From NCBI GenBank assembly GCA_964252015.1, contig CAXULW010000012.1:42257-106256 (forward strand): a DNA stretch of 64,000 nt, read 5' to 3'. Below the pieces are notes generated by a model. It did no database searches, was not told the DNA's origin, and saw nothing but the letters and a program-made list of their open reading frames with translations. This document shows positions 1 through 8,785 of the stretch, in pieces (the stretch's first letter is position 1; each line of letters starts with the position of its first letter). The position numbers were made by a program, and so were the translations under genes. The DNA is from CAXSBR01 sp964252015. GTDB taxonomy: Bacteria; Actinomycetota; Actinomycetes; Mycobacteriales; Jatrophihabitantaceae.

Positions 1-273
1 AGGTGGAGCCCGGCCCGGGCCGGCCCGGTCGAAGCTGAACGAGGGTCACGTCCCTGCCTCCGACGACGCGATTCCGCGGCCCTGTGGCCGTCGGCACCGG
101 CAACAGACCTGAGTCATGGCTGCATCAACACGGATCGCGCAAACGTACCGTTCGGCCCATGCGGCAGCTCGGCAATCCGCGGGCGGTTTCACGATTCACG
201 TGTCCGACCCGAGCGGAGGGATCGACCCATCTGATTCGCAACTGAAGGGAGCCGCGCCGACGCACCACGATCG

Positions 274-774
274 TCACTTCCTGATCATGATCTTGACCGG
301 TATTCCAAAACCATCCCTGCTCACCACAGTTGCAGGCCCAACAACCGCTCTAGCAGGCGCCCTCACGGTCATCGAGAACGATCCCGTGCCGTCTGGCCGG
401 GCCGTCCCGACATCGAACACTTGACCGCGTTTCGTCCGCAGAACAGGGGGAACCGCCCGCATGGGGGCGTTCGCCGCTGGCGTCTCGCCATTGATGACTA
501 CGTCATGACATTCCCTGACGAACCAGTGCCCCACCACCTTCAGCGAGTCGCCGATGTGGGCAGAGGCCTTGGAAGCGGTCAGTGTCGGAGCAACGCAGGA
601 CGCAGCGCTCTGCGTTGCAGGGCCTGTGTTAGGGACCGACGCTCCTTTGCCACCACCGGTCCGACCCGACCCGCAGCTCACGATCCCGGCTGTGATCACG
701 ATGACGCACGCCGCCGCCACGACTCGGCTCTGACCTGCGCTCACGCGATGCACCCCCACAGCTCTAGACACCAT
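274..774 (-). CDS. putative secreted lipoprotein
   Basis: A 166-residue protein with a hydrophobic N-terminal segment ending in IVSCG, a plausible lipobox, so it is predicted to be exported and lipid-anchored. The mature part is short, rich in Ala, Pro and Thr, and holds two cysteines. I recognise no family. The ATG at 774 is the longest choice; GTG codons a few residues in are alternatives. It points away from the next genes and shares no operon with them. Only the lipoprotein assignment is supported. Confidence 0.6.
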   Translation of the reverse strand: MVSRAVGVHRVSAGQSRVVAAACVIVITAGIVSCGSGRTGGGKGASVPNTGPATQSAASCVAPTLTASKASAHIGDSLKVVGHWFVRECHDVVINGETPAANAPMRAVPPVLRTKRGQVFDVGTARPDGTGSFSMTVRAPARAVVGPATVVSRDGFGIPVKIMIRK

Positions 775-1005
775 GGACCACCTGATCGGTTCCCGGCCTT
801 GGAGTCAAGTGTGGGCCGCGGCCGGTTTCGACGCTAACGGGTGACGCGGCCCTGCTCACTTGTATACGGCCAGGAGCCACAACGGTTGGCAGGCTACGGC
901 TTCGGTTGGCGTCTCGTTGACGGAGGTAGGAGCTGGTCAAGCTCGGCGCGGGTCTTCGTTGCCTTGTAGCGCGACGCGGGCGCGCTCGAATGCGGCCGGC
1001 GAGGT

Positions 1006-1446
1006 CTATGGCGCCATCGTATTCATCGTCTCGAGCTGGGCGGCCAGTACGTCCCGTCGTTGTCGCAGATCCGCGATTGGGACACCGCCAGCGCGTGTGT
1101 CGCTGATCAGCTGTTGGTATTTGTTCCGTACTGCGAGGTATTCCTTGGCCGCGGTGCGGTGCTCGGCGGAGTCGCCGGCGGGGTCGAAGCTGAGTTGGAC
1201 CAACGCTAAAGCGAGACCGATGAGCACCCCGAACGCGGCCGTCACAGCGGCGGCCGTGCTGTCGAGCACCGGGGCGAGAAGGGCCAGGAGCAGGGTGACG
1301 CTGAGTACCGCGATGTTCACGACCTTCATCTTCGTGGCGTGGTCAGCGTAGATTTCGGCTTGCTTCTCATGGGTCTTGTGGGTGTAGGCGACCAAGCCGT
1401 AGGTGGTCTTGATGTCGTCCCCGAACGGGTCAGGATCCAAAGGCAT
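1006..1446 (-). CDS. SLATT-domain two-TM effector protein
   Basis: A 146-residue protein starting at the ATG inside the end of the upstream reading frame. It has a short cytosolic N-terminus, two close hydrophobic helices (about residues 47-68 and 75-97), then a charged helical tail ending in ETMNTMAP. This is the layout of SLATT proteins, predicted membrane-active effectors often paired with SMODS-type nucleotidyltransferases in CBASS-like defence loci. The start overlaps the stop of the nucleotidyltransferase remnant by 17 bases, as expected for translational coupling. The gene looks intact but its partner is broken, so function is doubtful. The family call rests on topology and neighbour, not a search. 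Confidence 0.6.
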   Translation of the reverse strand: MPLDPDPFGDDIKTTYGLVAYTHKTHEKQAEIYADHATKMKVVNIAVLSVTLLLALLAPVLDSTAAAVTAAFGVLIGLALALVQLSFDPAGDSAEHRTAAKEYLAVRNKYQQLISDTRAGGVPIADLRQRRDVLAAQLETMNTMAP

Positions 1447-1827
1447 AGCCGAGCACCTCTTGCCAGTAGTAGATGTAGTACTGGCTCGTGACCCCGACGC
1501 GACAAGCGTTTCGTGCTGCCTCAAGCGAGGCCTTCGCCACGCTGAACCAGCCCGACCCCGTATCGACGGTTTTACCGGAGCCCGGTATGGCGTAGGTCCA
1601 GGAGTAGTGGCTGACCATGTAAGCCAGGAAGTCCCGGACCAGCCAGTCGTCGTAGAAGCTGGACGTCTGATCGCTGGGCCAGCTGCGCATAAGTCGGTCG
1701 CCATCAGTTCCAGCACGATCGACTTGTACGACACGTCCTGGGTTCGTCGCCAAGCCTTCATGTAGTGGATCAGGCGGGTGAGCTGCCCTGAGCTCTGATC
1801 ATTGGCCAGACGCCTAACTGGCCATCT
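1430..1827 (-). pseudogene. remnant of CD-NTase (SMODS-type nucleotidyltransferase), C-terminal part
   Basis: One frame reads LTRLIHYMKAW then SYKSIVLELMATD, resembling the conserved helical region of CD-NTases. A one-base shift near 1690 moves into a second frame with DDWLVRDFLAYM, and the end (YYWQEVLGYAFG) resembles the usual C-terminus. The catalytic GS...DxD region cannot be found upstream, where stops interrupt. It is therefore a truncated, frameshifted partner of the SLATT gene, which overlaps its stop codon. Together they are the fossil of a CBASS-like operon that would make a cyclic-nucleotide signal opening or activating the membrane effector. Confidence 0.55.
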
Positions 1828-2078
1828 CGGCGGTGGGCCACTTCGTTATCGATTTTGGTAGCAACATGCAGATCGACGGCCCGGCAAACTCCGCGATAGG
1901 TGTCGTTGCGGTTCGAGTTGGGCGTGCGACATGGCAGCATGCGCCGTTCAGCCGGGCGGCGGTGGACGGCCGCGGCCAGAAGGTAGTCGTACGCTACGGG
2001 AACGTTTGAACGACGGCGCATCGTCATGAAAGGGTGGCGGGCCAGTATCGACCGCTCGGTACCGCGGAGAGGAGAAGC

Positions 2079-3038
2079 ATGAGACGGCCGCGGTCGGGCA
2101 CCGCCCTCGTAGCGCTGGTGGTGTTCGTCGGCACCGGTACCGCGTGCGCGTCGAAGGACCCAGGTGCGACCGCGGTCGGGCCGAGCGTGGGCACCGTCGC
2201 CACGAGCAGACGTGCCACTAGCGCTCCGGTTCCGTCGCGAACCTGCGCGACGAAATCCGACGCTCTGACGACAATTCCTCAGGTCCCGGCGAGTAGGCGG
2301 CTGAAGGAAACGCCGACCCATTACGCACCCGTGCGGGCGCTAGATCAACTGCCGCCGCGGACAACGAAGATCGCCCGGGTCCTCAATCGGGTACTGGCCG
2401 GATTGGACCCGTCGGCCCAGATTTGTGCCGACATCACCGCGCATGGTCCAGGCGCTGGATTTCCAGGGCCGTGGATGACCGCCACAGCGCGCGTCACGTC
2501 CGATCGGCCTGCCGCGAAAATGTATGGCGAGTGGCAGGTCGATCTGCTGGCGGGCGCAAGCGCAGAGCTGTTCAACGTATGGGGCCAGGCGAGCCTCAAC
2601 AACGTGCTTGTCGGCCTCTCACCTCTGACGAGCACGCCAGGGAAAGCGGCGACCGCAACGTCCGAGGGGCGGCTGGGCGCGGTAGCAGCGGGTCAGCAAT
2701 TCCTGAGTAACACCCTTTCCGACCCGCAGATCGTGACGGCCGTGACGAAAGCGGTCGTCCGAGCCGGCGCGACACCCGTCTCGGTACAGGTGTGGCACCC
2801 GCTTGGTAAGGCGGTGTCGGTGACCATGCGGGTCAGGAACCTCACCGCGTTTCGGCGCCAGGGCTGGGACACCCTGAAAGCATCGATTCTCCAGTCGCCC
2901 GCCGAGTTCGAAGGCGTCTACTTAGCCGTCGACGCCTCCGACGGCACACCACTAGCCTGCTTCAGCTCGTCAGGACGTTTCGGCGCGGGCGGCCAATGGG
3001 AATCTCAGAAGGCGGGTTTCGGCTACGCACACGGCTGA
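2079..3038 (+). CDS. putative lipoprotein, 319 aa
   Basis: The ATG at 2079 follows a good ribosome site (GGAGA, about 7 bases upstream) and starts a classic export signal: MRRPRSG, a hydrophobic stretch, then TGTACAS as likely lipobox. The mature protein of about 295 residues has no motif I recognise. In its middle and C-terminal part it has an alternating hydrophobic pattern suggesting a folded periplasmic or surface domain. A longer in-frame start at 2034 would put 15 residues before the signal and is unlikely. Convergent with the conjugation operon that ends to its right. Confidence 0.65.
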   Translation: MRRPRSGTALVALVVFVGTGTACASKDPGATAVGPSVGTVATSRRATSAPVPSRTCATKSDALTTIPQVPASRRLKETPTHYAPVRALDQLPPRTTKIARVLNRVLAGLDPSAQICADITAHGPGAGFPGPWMTATARVTSDRPAAKMYGEWQVDLLAGASAELFNVWGQASLNNVLVGLSPLTSTPGKAATATSEGRLGAVAAGQQFLSNTLSDPQIVTAVTKAVVRAGATPVSVQVWHPLGKAVSVTMRVRNLTAFRRQGWDTLKASILQSPAEFEGVYLAVDASDGTPLACFSSSGRFGAGGQWESQKAGFGYAHG

Positions 3039-3295
3039 CACGTTGCTCCCGTCATCGGCGCAGCACGACCGGCCTGCGCGACCACCTGCTTGTCAGGATG
3101 AGTAGACGCCAGCGACTCGTAGCAAGTCTGCCCCGGCAGAGCGAGATTCAGGATGTTCATGATGTCGAGTTCCGTGCTTTCCCACTCGTCGTTGATGATG
3201 GGTTGGTGAGTCGGCTTCACAAACGTGGGTGCCGTCGTCGGCCAACGGTCACTGTTCTGCAGCGTGAGCGTAGGCAGTCGGTCTCGGGCCCGCAC
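3023..3295 (-). CDS. hypothetical protein at 3' end of conjugation cluster
   Basis: A 90-residue reading frame beginning 27 bases after the stop of the preceding minus-strand gene, so it could be the last cistron of that operon. It has a Cys-rich end (TCQPCA) and no recognised domain. It overlaps the end of the convergent lipoprotein gene by 16 bases. Coding status is uncertain. Confidence 0.35.
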   Translation of the reverse strand: MRARDRLPTLTLQNSDRWPTTAPTFVKPTHQPIINDEWESTELDIMNILNLALPGQTCYESLASTHPDKQVVAQAGRAAPMTGATCQPCA

Positions 3296-3322
3296 AGTGC
3301 ATCCCCCTGGTTTCCGGTGCGG

Positions 3323-3988
3323 TCACCCATGGCGACCGTCCTCGGTTGGTGTGCAGGTACTGATTACTGTCAGCTGCGCCGAGTGCGGCGGCACGGCGCC
3401 GTTCACCGAGCCCGCGGCCATCCGAGGTCCGGTGCGCGGTGGTGCCGTGTACTGCTGATCGTTGGCAACTGCTTGGCCGCGGCGCTGGAGGGACGCGGGC
3501 GATTCGAAGTCCTTGAAGCGGGTGGCCGCCGGCCAATCGTTGTGCTTGCCCGGGCCGCATGGGCTGCTGCCTAGACGCGTAGCCATCCGGTCGAGGAAGC
3601 CGGGCAGGGCGTAGCGATGCCATTCCTCCAAAGTGTCAGCCGACAGCGCGAAGCCGGCGTCGTACCGCAGCGATGCCACGACGCAAAGCTCGTGGGCAAT
3701 GTGGGCGTGTGCCGGCCAGCAGCTGGGGATGAACCGGTCGTAGATCCACAGGTACTCGTGGTTGACCCAGGCGGCGACGCGGTCGAGCCAGGCCCACACG
3801 TGCGTACGCAGCGCGGGGCTGCAGGTCGGCGGGTCCCAGGGACGCGGCAGGTCCGCCGGGTTCATGCCGCCAAGCTGCTTCTCCTTTTCGTCCTCAGTGC
3901 CGAACCGGGCGACGTGCAGCTGACCGAAGGCGTGGCGCACGAGCCGATCGGGCTGCGGAAACGCCAGCGAGATCGCCTGTTCTGTCAC
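3323..3988 (-). CDS. conserved conjugation-cluster protein (DUF4913-like)
   Basis: The GTG start at 3988 follows a strong GGAGG site. The 221-residue product overlaps the C-terminal coding region of the TraG-like gene by about 95 bases. Its core (W-W-L-ERVA-WV, IPSCWPAH, then a Trp/Leu-rich helical segment) resembles the small DUF4913-type proteins that often follow coupling-protein genes in actinobacterial mobile elements. It has no membrane helix and no catalytic motif. A role next to the coupling ATPase, perhaps as an adaptor, is inferred from position only. Confidence 0.5.
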   Translation of the reverse strand: MTEQAISLAFPQPDRLVRHAFGQLHVARFGTEDEKEKQLGGMNPADLPRPWDPPTCSPALRTHVWAWLDRVAAWVNHEYLWIYDRFIPSCWPAHAHIAHELCVVASLRYDAGFALSADTLEEWHRYALPGFLDRMATRLGSSPCGPGKHNDWPAATRFKDFESPASLQRRGQAVANDQQYTAPPRTGPRMAAGSVNGAVPPHSAQLTVISTCTPTEDGRHG

Positions 3989-5471
3989 TGGCGGCCTCCA
4001 TGCCGTGTGGGGTAAACGGTGAGCCGCTGGGTTGCAACTCGAGGTCGCGGGACAGCTGCACGGCTTCGGCGGTGCGTGCGGCCATGTCGGGGCGGGCGGC
4101 CCGGGCGGCGCCGACGCGCGCCCGAGCCGACGCCTGCGCAGCAAGGAGCTGCCGTCCGTGTCTACCGTCGATACAGCGGTCGAGCCTGGCGATGATCGGG
4201 CGCGCGCTCTCGGCGATTACTAGGGCCCGACGCTGCGGCAGTTGCCGGATTTCCTCCGGGCGCAGGATCGGCACGTCCTCGCCGGCGGTGGTCTTGCCCC
4301 AGCCACCGCGGCCGGTGCTGTAGGTCGTGCGGGCAACGCGGGTCGTGCCGACCAGGTCGGACATCTCTCGATAGAACAATCCGTCCTTGCCGCCGCCGAA
4401 TACGACCACGTTGTTGGTGAGCCCGAACAGCGTGCGGGCTTCGTCCTCGCCGTAGCAAATCACCAGCTGCCGCCAGGTCTGCGCTGCGTATATGAATGAC
4501 AGTCCCAGCGCCCTTTCGTTGGCCATCCGTGTTCGCAAGGTCGGCAAGGGGGCCGTACTGGGCAGCTCGTCCAGGCAAGCCAGGAACGACGGGCACAACC
4601 GTCCGAACGGGGAGGCGGTGGCCATCTGCAGGGCGGTGTCCAGCACGTGCTCCGCGACCGCCGTCATGAGCGGGGACGCCGAGGCGTAGGGGTCGTCACG
4701 GCCAAGTAGATAAATCGTTCCGCCGCGGGCGATCACGTCCGCGACATCGGTTGCTCGGCGGCCTGGCCCGGGCACGCAGCGTTGGCGCATCGAGGCTTGG
4801 AAGAACAGCGCCATGCTCTGCTGGACAGTGGTGGCGGTGTTGCCTGCGGTTCGGTCGTCTCCGTGGAGCGCGCCTCGCAGCAGGCCGTCCCAGAACTGCT
4901 CGGCTCGCGGGTGGGTTCGCAGGATTTCCTCAGGCAGCGTGGCGTTGCGTGGGTCCGCGACCCACTCCAGGACGTGGTCGAGGGTGCGTCCAGTCAACGC
5001 TGCGGCGTGGAAGAATGCCTGCAGCACCTTTGCGCCCTCGGCTGCATAGAACCGTGCCGCGTCGTCGCCGACACCGCCAGCTACCGCGCCCTTGACCGTC
5101 CCGGCGGTGAACGCCTTCGCACGCCGCTCGGCGACGAGGGAATCGACGCATCCCGCGACCGGGTCCCACACCAGCTCCGGCTCGCCAGGAGCCATGTTGA
5201 ACGGATCGAGCACCGCTACAGGCCGACCGCCGCTGGCGCGTTGGTCCAGGGTGAGCAGCAGGTCGTCGAGCTTGGTCAGCGTGACCAGTGCTGCCCCAGG
5301 CGCCTTGAGCAGCGCCGGCGTGAGCAGGTCGAGTGTCTTTCCTGAACCCTGCGGGCCGTAGACGCCGCTGGTGCGGTCGTAGCGGACCCACAAATCCACA
5401 CCAGACGGACAGCGCGAGCGGCCCAGATGCCACCCGACGCCGACCGGGTCGAAACGCACTGTAGCGGTCAC
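3894..5471 (-). CDS. TraG/VirD4-like type IV coupling ATPase (TraM-recognition domain)
   Basis: A 525-residue ATPase with Walker A GPQGSGKT at residues 39-46 and Walker B LACLDEL at about 297-303, followed by the conserved YAAQTWRQL region typical of the TraM-recognition/TraG_C domain. Coupling proteins dock the relaxase-DNA complex on the secretion channel and use ATP to move DNA. There is no N-terminal membrane anchor; the gene just upstream, overlapping by GTGA, supplies a separate membrane protein, as in related actinobacterial clusters. The last 60 residues are low-complexity and overlap the next gene. No relaxase is visible in the window, which is notable. Confidence 0.85.
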   Translation of the reverse strand: MTATVRFDPVGVGWHLGRSRCPSGVDLWVRYDRTSGVYGPQGSGKTLDLLTPALLKAPGAALVTLTKLDDLLLTLDQRASGGRPVAVLDPFNMAPGEPELVWDPVAGCVDSLVAERRAKAFTAGTVKGAVAGGVGDDAARFYAAEGAKVLQAFFHAAALTGRTLDHVLEWVADPRNATLPEEILRTHPRAEQFWDGLLRGALHGDDRTAGNTATTVQQSMALFFQASMRQRCVPGPGRRATDVADVIARGGTIYLLGRDDPYASASPLMTAVAEHVLDTALQMATASPFGRLCPSFLACLDELPSTAPLPTLRTRMANERALGLSFIYAAQTWRQLVICYGEDEARTLFGLTNNVVVFGGGKDGLFYREMSDLVGTTRVARTTYSTGRGGWGKTTAGEDVPILRPEEIRQLPQRRALVIAESARPIIARLDRCIDGRHGRQLLAAQASARARVGAARAARPDMAARTAEAVQLSRDLELQPSGSPFTPHGMEAASDRTGDLAGVSAARSARAPRLRSAARRPVRH

Positions 5472-5941
5472 GACTGCCCTTTGACGCTAACGCCATAGAG
5501 GTCCGGCCGGATCATCTTGCGTGCCTTGCGAAGGCCGGACAAGCCTAGAACCGTCTCGGTCTCGACACGGTCGGCCATGCCCAGCTGTGCACCCGGTCCC
5601 AGGTGGCACCACCACAGCACCAGGACGTACGCCGCCGCGGCCATCAGCAGCAGCTCACCCAGGACGATGAATAGGTACACCGCGCCGGCTGCGGGGACGC
5701 GGGCCGCCTGCTCGGCGGTGAGACCACGGCCTGTATGCCCGCTGATCAGTCCGCCGACGCTGGCTACCAGGCCTCTCGTGCTCTGCGGCCACGCCCACCC
5801 TCGACCCATCAAGACACCTGAGATGCCTTGCCCCAGCGGCAGCATCAGCACCACTCCCGATACGGCCGCAGCCGCGGACGCCGCCGGTATCTCCCAGGCC
5901 ATCGGCAACATGTCCTGTCGCGTCCGTTGTCCGGTTCTCAT
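5468..5941 (-). CDS. membrane partner of the coupling ATPase
   Basis: A 157-residue protein with a hydrophobic N-terminal half-hairpin (about residues 20-45) and a strong transmembrane segment at about 88-112, then a charged tail. It overlaps the coupling ATPase start by 4 bases. VirD4-type proteins normally carry N-terminal membrane helices. Here the ATPase lacks them, so this gene probably encodes the split-off anchor. Inference from order and topology. Confidence 0.6.
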   Translation of the reverse strand: MRTGQRTRQDMLPMAWEIPAASAAAAVSGVVLMLPLGQGISGVLMGRGWAWPQSTRGLVASVGGLISGHTGRGLTAEQAARVPAAGAVYLFIVLGELLLMAAAAYVLVLWWCHLGPGAQLGMADRVETETVLGLSGLRKARKMIRPDLYGVSVKGQS

Positions 5942-5990
5942 CAGAAGCCCGCTCCCAACCGCTAATAGCTACTCGTTGCTCCTCAAGCCC

Positions 5991-6200
5991 TCAAGGTGCG
6001 TCGGCAGGTCTGGGCGGACGCATTCCGGCGCACAATTCGCAGGTGGCCGCGGCCGGGTCGAGGTGCGGACGACCCCAGTGGCTGCGCAGGGTCGAGCGCG
6101 CTTGGTTGATCACAGCCCTCCGCTGGCCGATACCAATAGCGCGTCTGGCACTTCTCTCGTATAGAAGTCTCGCGGGTCGTTTCATCAGCGCAAGTGTCAA
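5991..6200 (-). CDS. small hypothetical protein of the conjugation operon
   Basis: A 69-residue frame starting TTG at 6200 (or the ATG at 6185), sharing a TTGA overlap with the stop of the frame upstream. The basic N-terminus leads to a CELCAG pair of cysteines near the C-terminus. It lies in the same direction as the coupling genes, 50 bases before them. No family recognised; could be spurious. Confidence 0.3.
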   Translation of the reverse strand: MTLALMKRPARLLYERSARRAIGIGQRRAVINQARSTLRSHWGRPHLDPAAATCELCAGMRPPRPADAP

Positions 6201-6335
6201 CCGGCCTGTCTGACCAGAGCGGTCAGCGTATTGCGGTGCGGGCCGCTCAACGCCGCCTTGCGCTGGTCGGCATCGTTTTCTAGCTCAGCGTCCACCCATA
6301 CCTTGTCGAACCCTGACCGGTCGGGTGCGAGAACC
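6197..6335 (-). pseudogene. 3' fragment of an unknown conjugation-operon gene
   Basis: The last 45 or so codons (…VWVDAELENDADQRK…) look coding and helical and end in a TTGA overlap with the next frame, but the reading loses sense right where the foreign methyltransferase begins on the other strand. This is the likely left edge of an insertion into the conjugation operon. Confidence 0.35.
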
Positions 6336-6354
6336 TGACTGCAATGCTTTGGGT

Positions 6355-7050
6355 ATGGCCACGTACGACTCCTTCGCAGCCGCGTTCGACGCACACGCCG
6401 CGACCAGCGCCTACAACGCGCACTACGACCGCCCGGCCTTGGTCGACCTACTGGGGGACGTCGACGGATTGCGCGTGCTGGACGCTGGCTGCGGGTCCGG
6501 CCTCTACACCCACGAGCTGCTCCAGGGGTGCCCGTGTGGTTGGAGCTGACGCGAGCGCGGAGCTGATCCGCCTGGCGAGGAACCGCAACGGCGATCGGGC
6601 GGAGTTCCACGTGCACGATCTGGAGACACCGATGTCGTGGGCGGCCGACAGGTCCTTCGACCGAATCGTGATGGCGTCGTGCTGCACCACCTGCACGAGC
6701 CGGTGGCCACCCTTCGAGAGTTGGACCGGGTGCTGAAAGAAGATGGATACGTGGTTCTCTCCACGATTCACCCGACCTCGGACTGGCTAAGGCTCGGCGG
6801 CAGCTACTTCACCGATGAGCGGGTGTCCGAGACGTGGCGGGACGGGTGGCAGGTGAACTTCCGGCGTGCTCCGCTGCAGGCCATTGCCGCGGACTTCGCT
6901 ACGGCAGGATTCACCATCGGAACCCTCGCAGAACTGCAACCGGCACCCTCGATGGAACGCGACTACCCCGACGCGTACCGCAAGCTGAATACCGAACCCG
7001 GGTTCATCGCCTTCCGCCTGATCAAACGCCCAGACAGCACGACCCGGTGA
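6355..7050 (+). pseudogene. class I SAM-dependent methyltransferase, two frameshifts
   Basis: Three frames together give one protein. MATYDSFAAAFD leads to motif I LDAGCGSG. A shift near 6525 leads into VVGADASAELIRLAR (motif II region). A second shift near 6660 leads into VLHHLHEPVATLREL, LKEDGYVVLSTIHP and a C-terminus ending at 7050. The full length of about 230 residues is normal for small UbiE/Bud-like methyltransferases. Two indels make it inactive. It faces against the conjugation operon, as expected for inserted DNA. Confidence 0.75.
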
Positions 7051-7341
7051 ACCCCACCGGGTCCACCGGCCTGTGGCTATTGTCGCAGCTTGCCCTCACC
7101 GTTGCGGAATGCTCACATCGAGCCGGTCCAGCGATGGCCACGCCCTGGGTGGCCCGTCATAGTGTTCGTCGGGGTGAGAGAAGTATTCCAGAAAGTTGGT
7201 CGGCGCAAGTCGGTCTATACAAGCGCGGCCCTGCCGCCGTGTTGCGCGAGTCCTCTCGCCTGTGAGTAGGCCACGTCGGTTTTTGCGCTTCGGTGGGTGG
7301 AGGTGGCGTTGGTCATGGCGCCCGCATACGACAGAGTTGAC
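7051..7341. other. intergenic, no clear gene; holds a dispersed repeat
   Basis: No convincing gene. About 50 bases at 7198-7250 match the reverse complement of 53643-53697, differing at a handful of positions. The shared peptide reading is roughly QVGLxKPxPGPAVLRE. This ties the insertion to the cassette region far to the right. Confidence 0.4.
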
Positions 7342-7620
7342 TTATTGCGGTCGCACCCTCGACTTACGGGCACTCCTCCGAAGGGAAACCCGTCTGATTG
7401 CCCAGAGTGCCGCACCACCGATAAGTGCTACGAGCACGTCAAGCAAGACCTCGTGCCGGTCGGGCCATCGGTGATCGTTGGTTTGCCATGATCCAAGGAG
7501 AAGTGAGCTGAACAAAATACCCGAAGTTAGAACCAGCATAAGAATTGCCGTGGCTGCGTCGACCAAACGCTTCTTGCGCGGGGAGAGCGATTCGTAACCC
7601 TGAGCCGTCATTGCATCCAT
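7342..7620 (-). CDS. small two-TM membrane protein
   Basis: Starting at the ATG at 7620, the product is 92 residues: a basic N-terminus, a strong hydrophobic helix at about residues 20-40, a short polar loop with a His/Trp cluster, a second helix at 56-73, then a very basic tail. No family recognised. It lies inside the DNA that interrupts the conjugation operon. Confidence 0.5.
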   Translation of the reverse strand: MDAMTAQGYESLSPRKKRLVDAATAILMLVLTSGILFSSLLLGSWQTNDHRWPDRHEVLLDVLVALIGGAALWAIRRVSLRRSARKSRVRPQ

Positions 7621-7875
7621 CCGTCGCAGCAGTCTGCACTTCGCGGGCTGTAGTCCAGCCACCTGGGTCGGAGCATAGAGCGCTCTGTACAAAGGTAGGG
7701 GCGGCGAGCACGGGACGCGACTCGACAATCCACGGCCTTGTCTGGTGTCGTTGCAGGGGGCGCCACCCGCCGAACGTGGTGCGTCGCCCCCGGACGACCC
7801 AGGCCCAAATCAGATGCCAGATGAAACCAACAAGAGGGTGTCGACCGGACGGGTCACAGTGTGGAGAAAGGACGC

Positions 7876-8056
7876 CCAGAACGAATTCGAGCCCTGCGGC
7901 GCCGACGTGCCGATGACCGCGAGACCAGTCCGGCCGTGACCAGGGACGCCGGGTCGGACACGGTCAACCCGGCCGACCGACCGCAGTGCCGGCCACGACC
8001 GACTTCAGCCGGCAATGCTGTCGCTCTCCGAGCCGCCGATGACGACGGTGCGGGTT
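7876..8056 (-). pseudogene. rusA-like N-terminal fragment with its upstream gene's tail
   Basis: On the minus strand this stretch aligns by eye to 55672-55850. It shows the same upstream-gene end (RTVVIGG...), the same start of RusA (TVSDPASL, with the start codon changed) and the GTxAPQGS motif, then loses homology. It is a degraded copy of the rusA module that recurs at 40-58 kb, here embedded in the conjugation cluster. Confidence 0.6.
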
Positions 8057-8154
8057 GTGGCCGTAACAGAGCGAATTCCAGCGACCGTCGCAACACGGGG
8101 TCTCGCGACGGTAGTCGCGCAAACAGGTATTGGCGTGGACTCGGCAATCATGGT

Positions 8155-8421
8155 TCAGGTTGGATCGGTGACGTACCCTTCCGTCCACTCGTCTTTGTCG
8201 ATGACGTAGCGGTCCACGATGAAACAATCCGGCTCGTCGATGAACCCTGACGAGAGGCGAGCGCGAGCGATGCGCTCATGAGCTAAGTCTTCCGTTGAGT
8301 AGCAACCCAACAGCTTGACGTTGTCACCGGCTTGCTCGTCGCTTCGGATCTCGCCATCGACGCGGTGGACGCCATCGGTGTTGCTTGCGTGACTCACGTG
8401 CTGCAAGAGGAAGACGTTCAC
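8155..8421 (-). CDS. DUF7336-like small protein
   Basis: An 88-residue protein beginning MNVFLLQHV, with KLLGCYST, a helical centre and an aromatic/acidic end (FIVDRYVIDKDEW). This matches the pattern of small bacterial proteins (DUF7336-like) that start with the same strand and end with a Tyr/Trp-acidic stretch. Function unknown. The gene appears intact and lies in the inserted segment. Family name from memory of the pattern, not a search. Confidence 0.55.
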   Translation of the reverse strand: MNVFLLQHVSHASNTDGVHRVDGEIRSDEQAGDNVKLLGCYSTEDLAHERIARARLSSGFIDEPDCFIVDRYVIDKDEWTEGYVTDPT

Positions 8422-8461
8422 CCGGACAGGCTACGTGCGTAGGAGATTCAGCTTCCCGCTC

Positions 8462-8734
8462 TCACCCTGTTGCCGACCGTCGGTGCGGACAGTAGGCAGG
8501 TGTCGCGCCTTGCTCAGCGAGCGCTGGCTGGCTGGCTGGCTGGCTCAATTCGGCGCGCAAACTAGCGGGTATGTGGATCCGGCGCCCGAACCGCCACCGT
8601 GTCCCGGTCCAGCGGTTGATCCCCACCTGCCGGCACGCCTCGCTGTTACTCCCGCCCTGCGCGATCAACCGGACGAACCGGTCCTGCTTTTCCCTCGACG
8701 CGCGACCTGCATGCGTCTTGCGAGACCGTCCCAT
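8462..8734 (-). mobile_element. truncated IS30-like transposase N-terminus
   Basis: From the ATG at 8734 the first 50 or so residues (REKQDRFVRLI, SNSEACRQVG, TGTRWRFGR) match the N-terminal helix-turn-helix of IS30-family transposases. The catalytic DDE domain is missing and the frame runs into unrelated sequence with a GCTG repeat at about 8521-8545. A dead fragment marking past insertion near the right edge of the foreign segment. Confidence 0.65.
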
Positions 8735-8785
8735 CGCAACCTCCAACTACCGTCGGATGTTGCGACGGTCGCTGGAATCCGCCCA

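Noticed and set aside
2034..2078. Upstream in-frame start of the 319-residue lipoprotein
   Set aside because: It would bury the signal peptide behind 15 residues and lacks the ribosome site present before 2079.
8521..8545. GCTG repeat as a phase-variation tract
   Set aside because: It lies in the dead IS30-like fragment, not in an intact gene.
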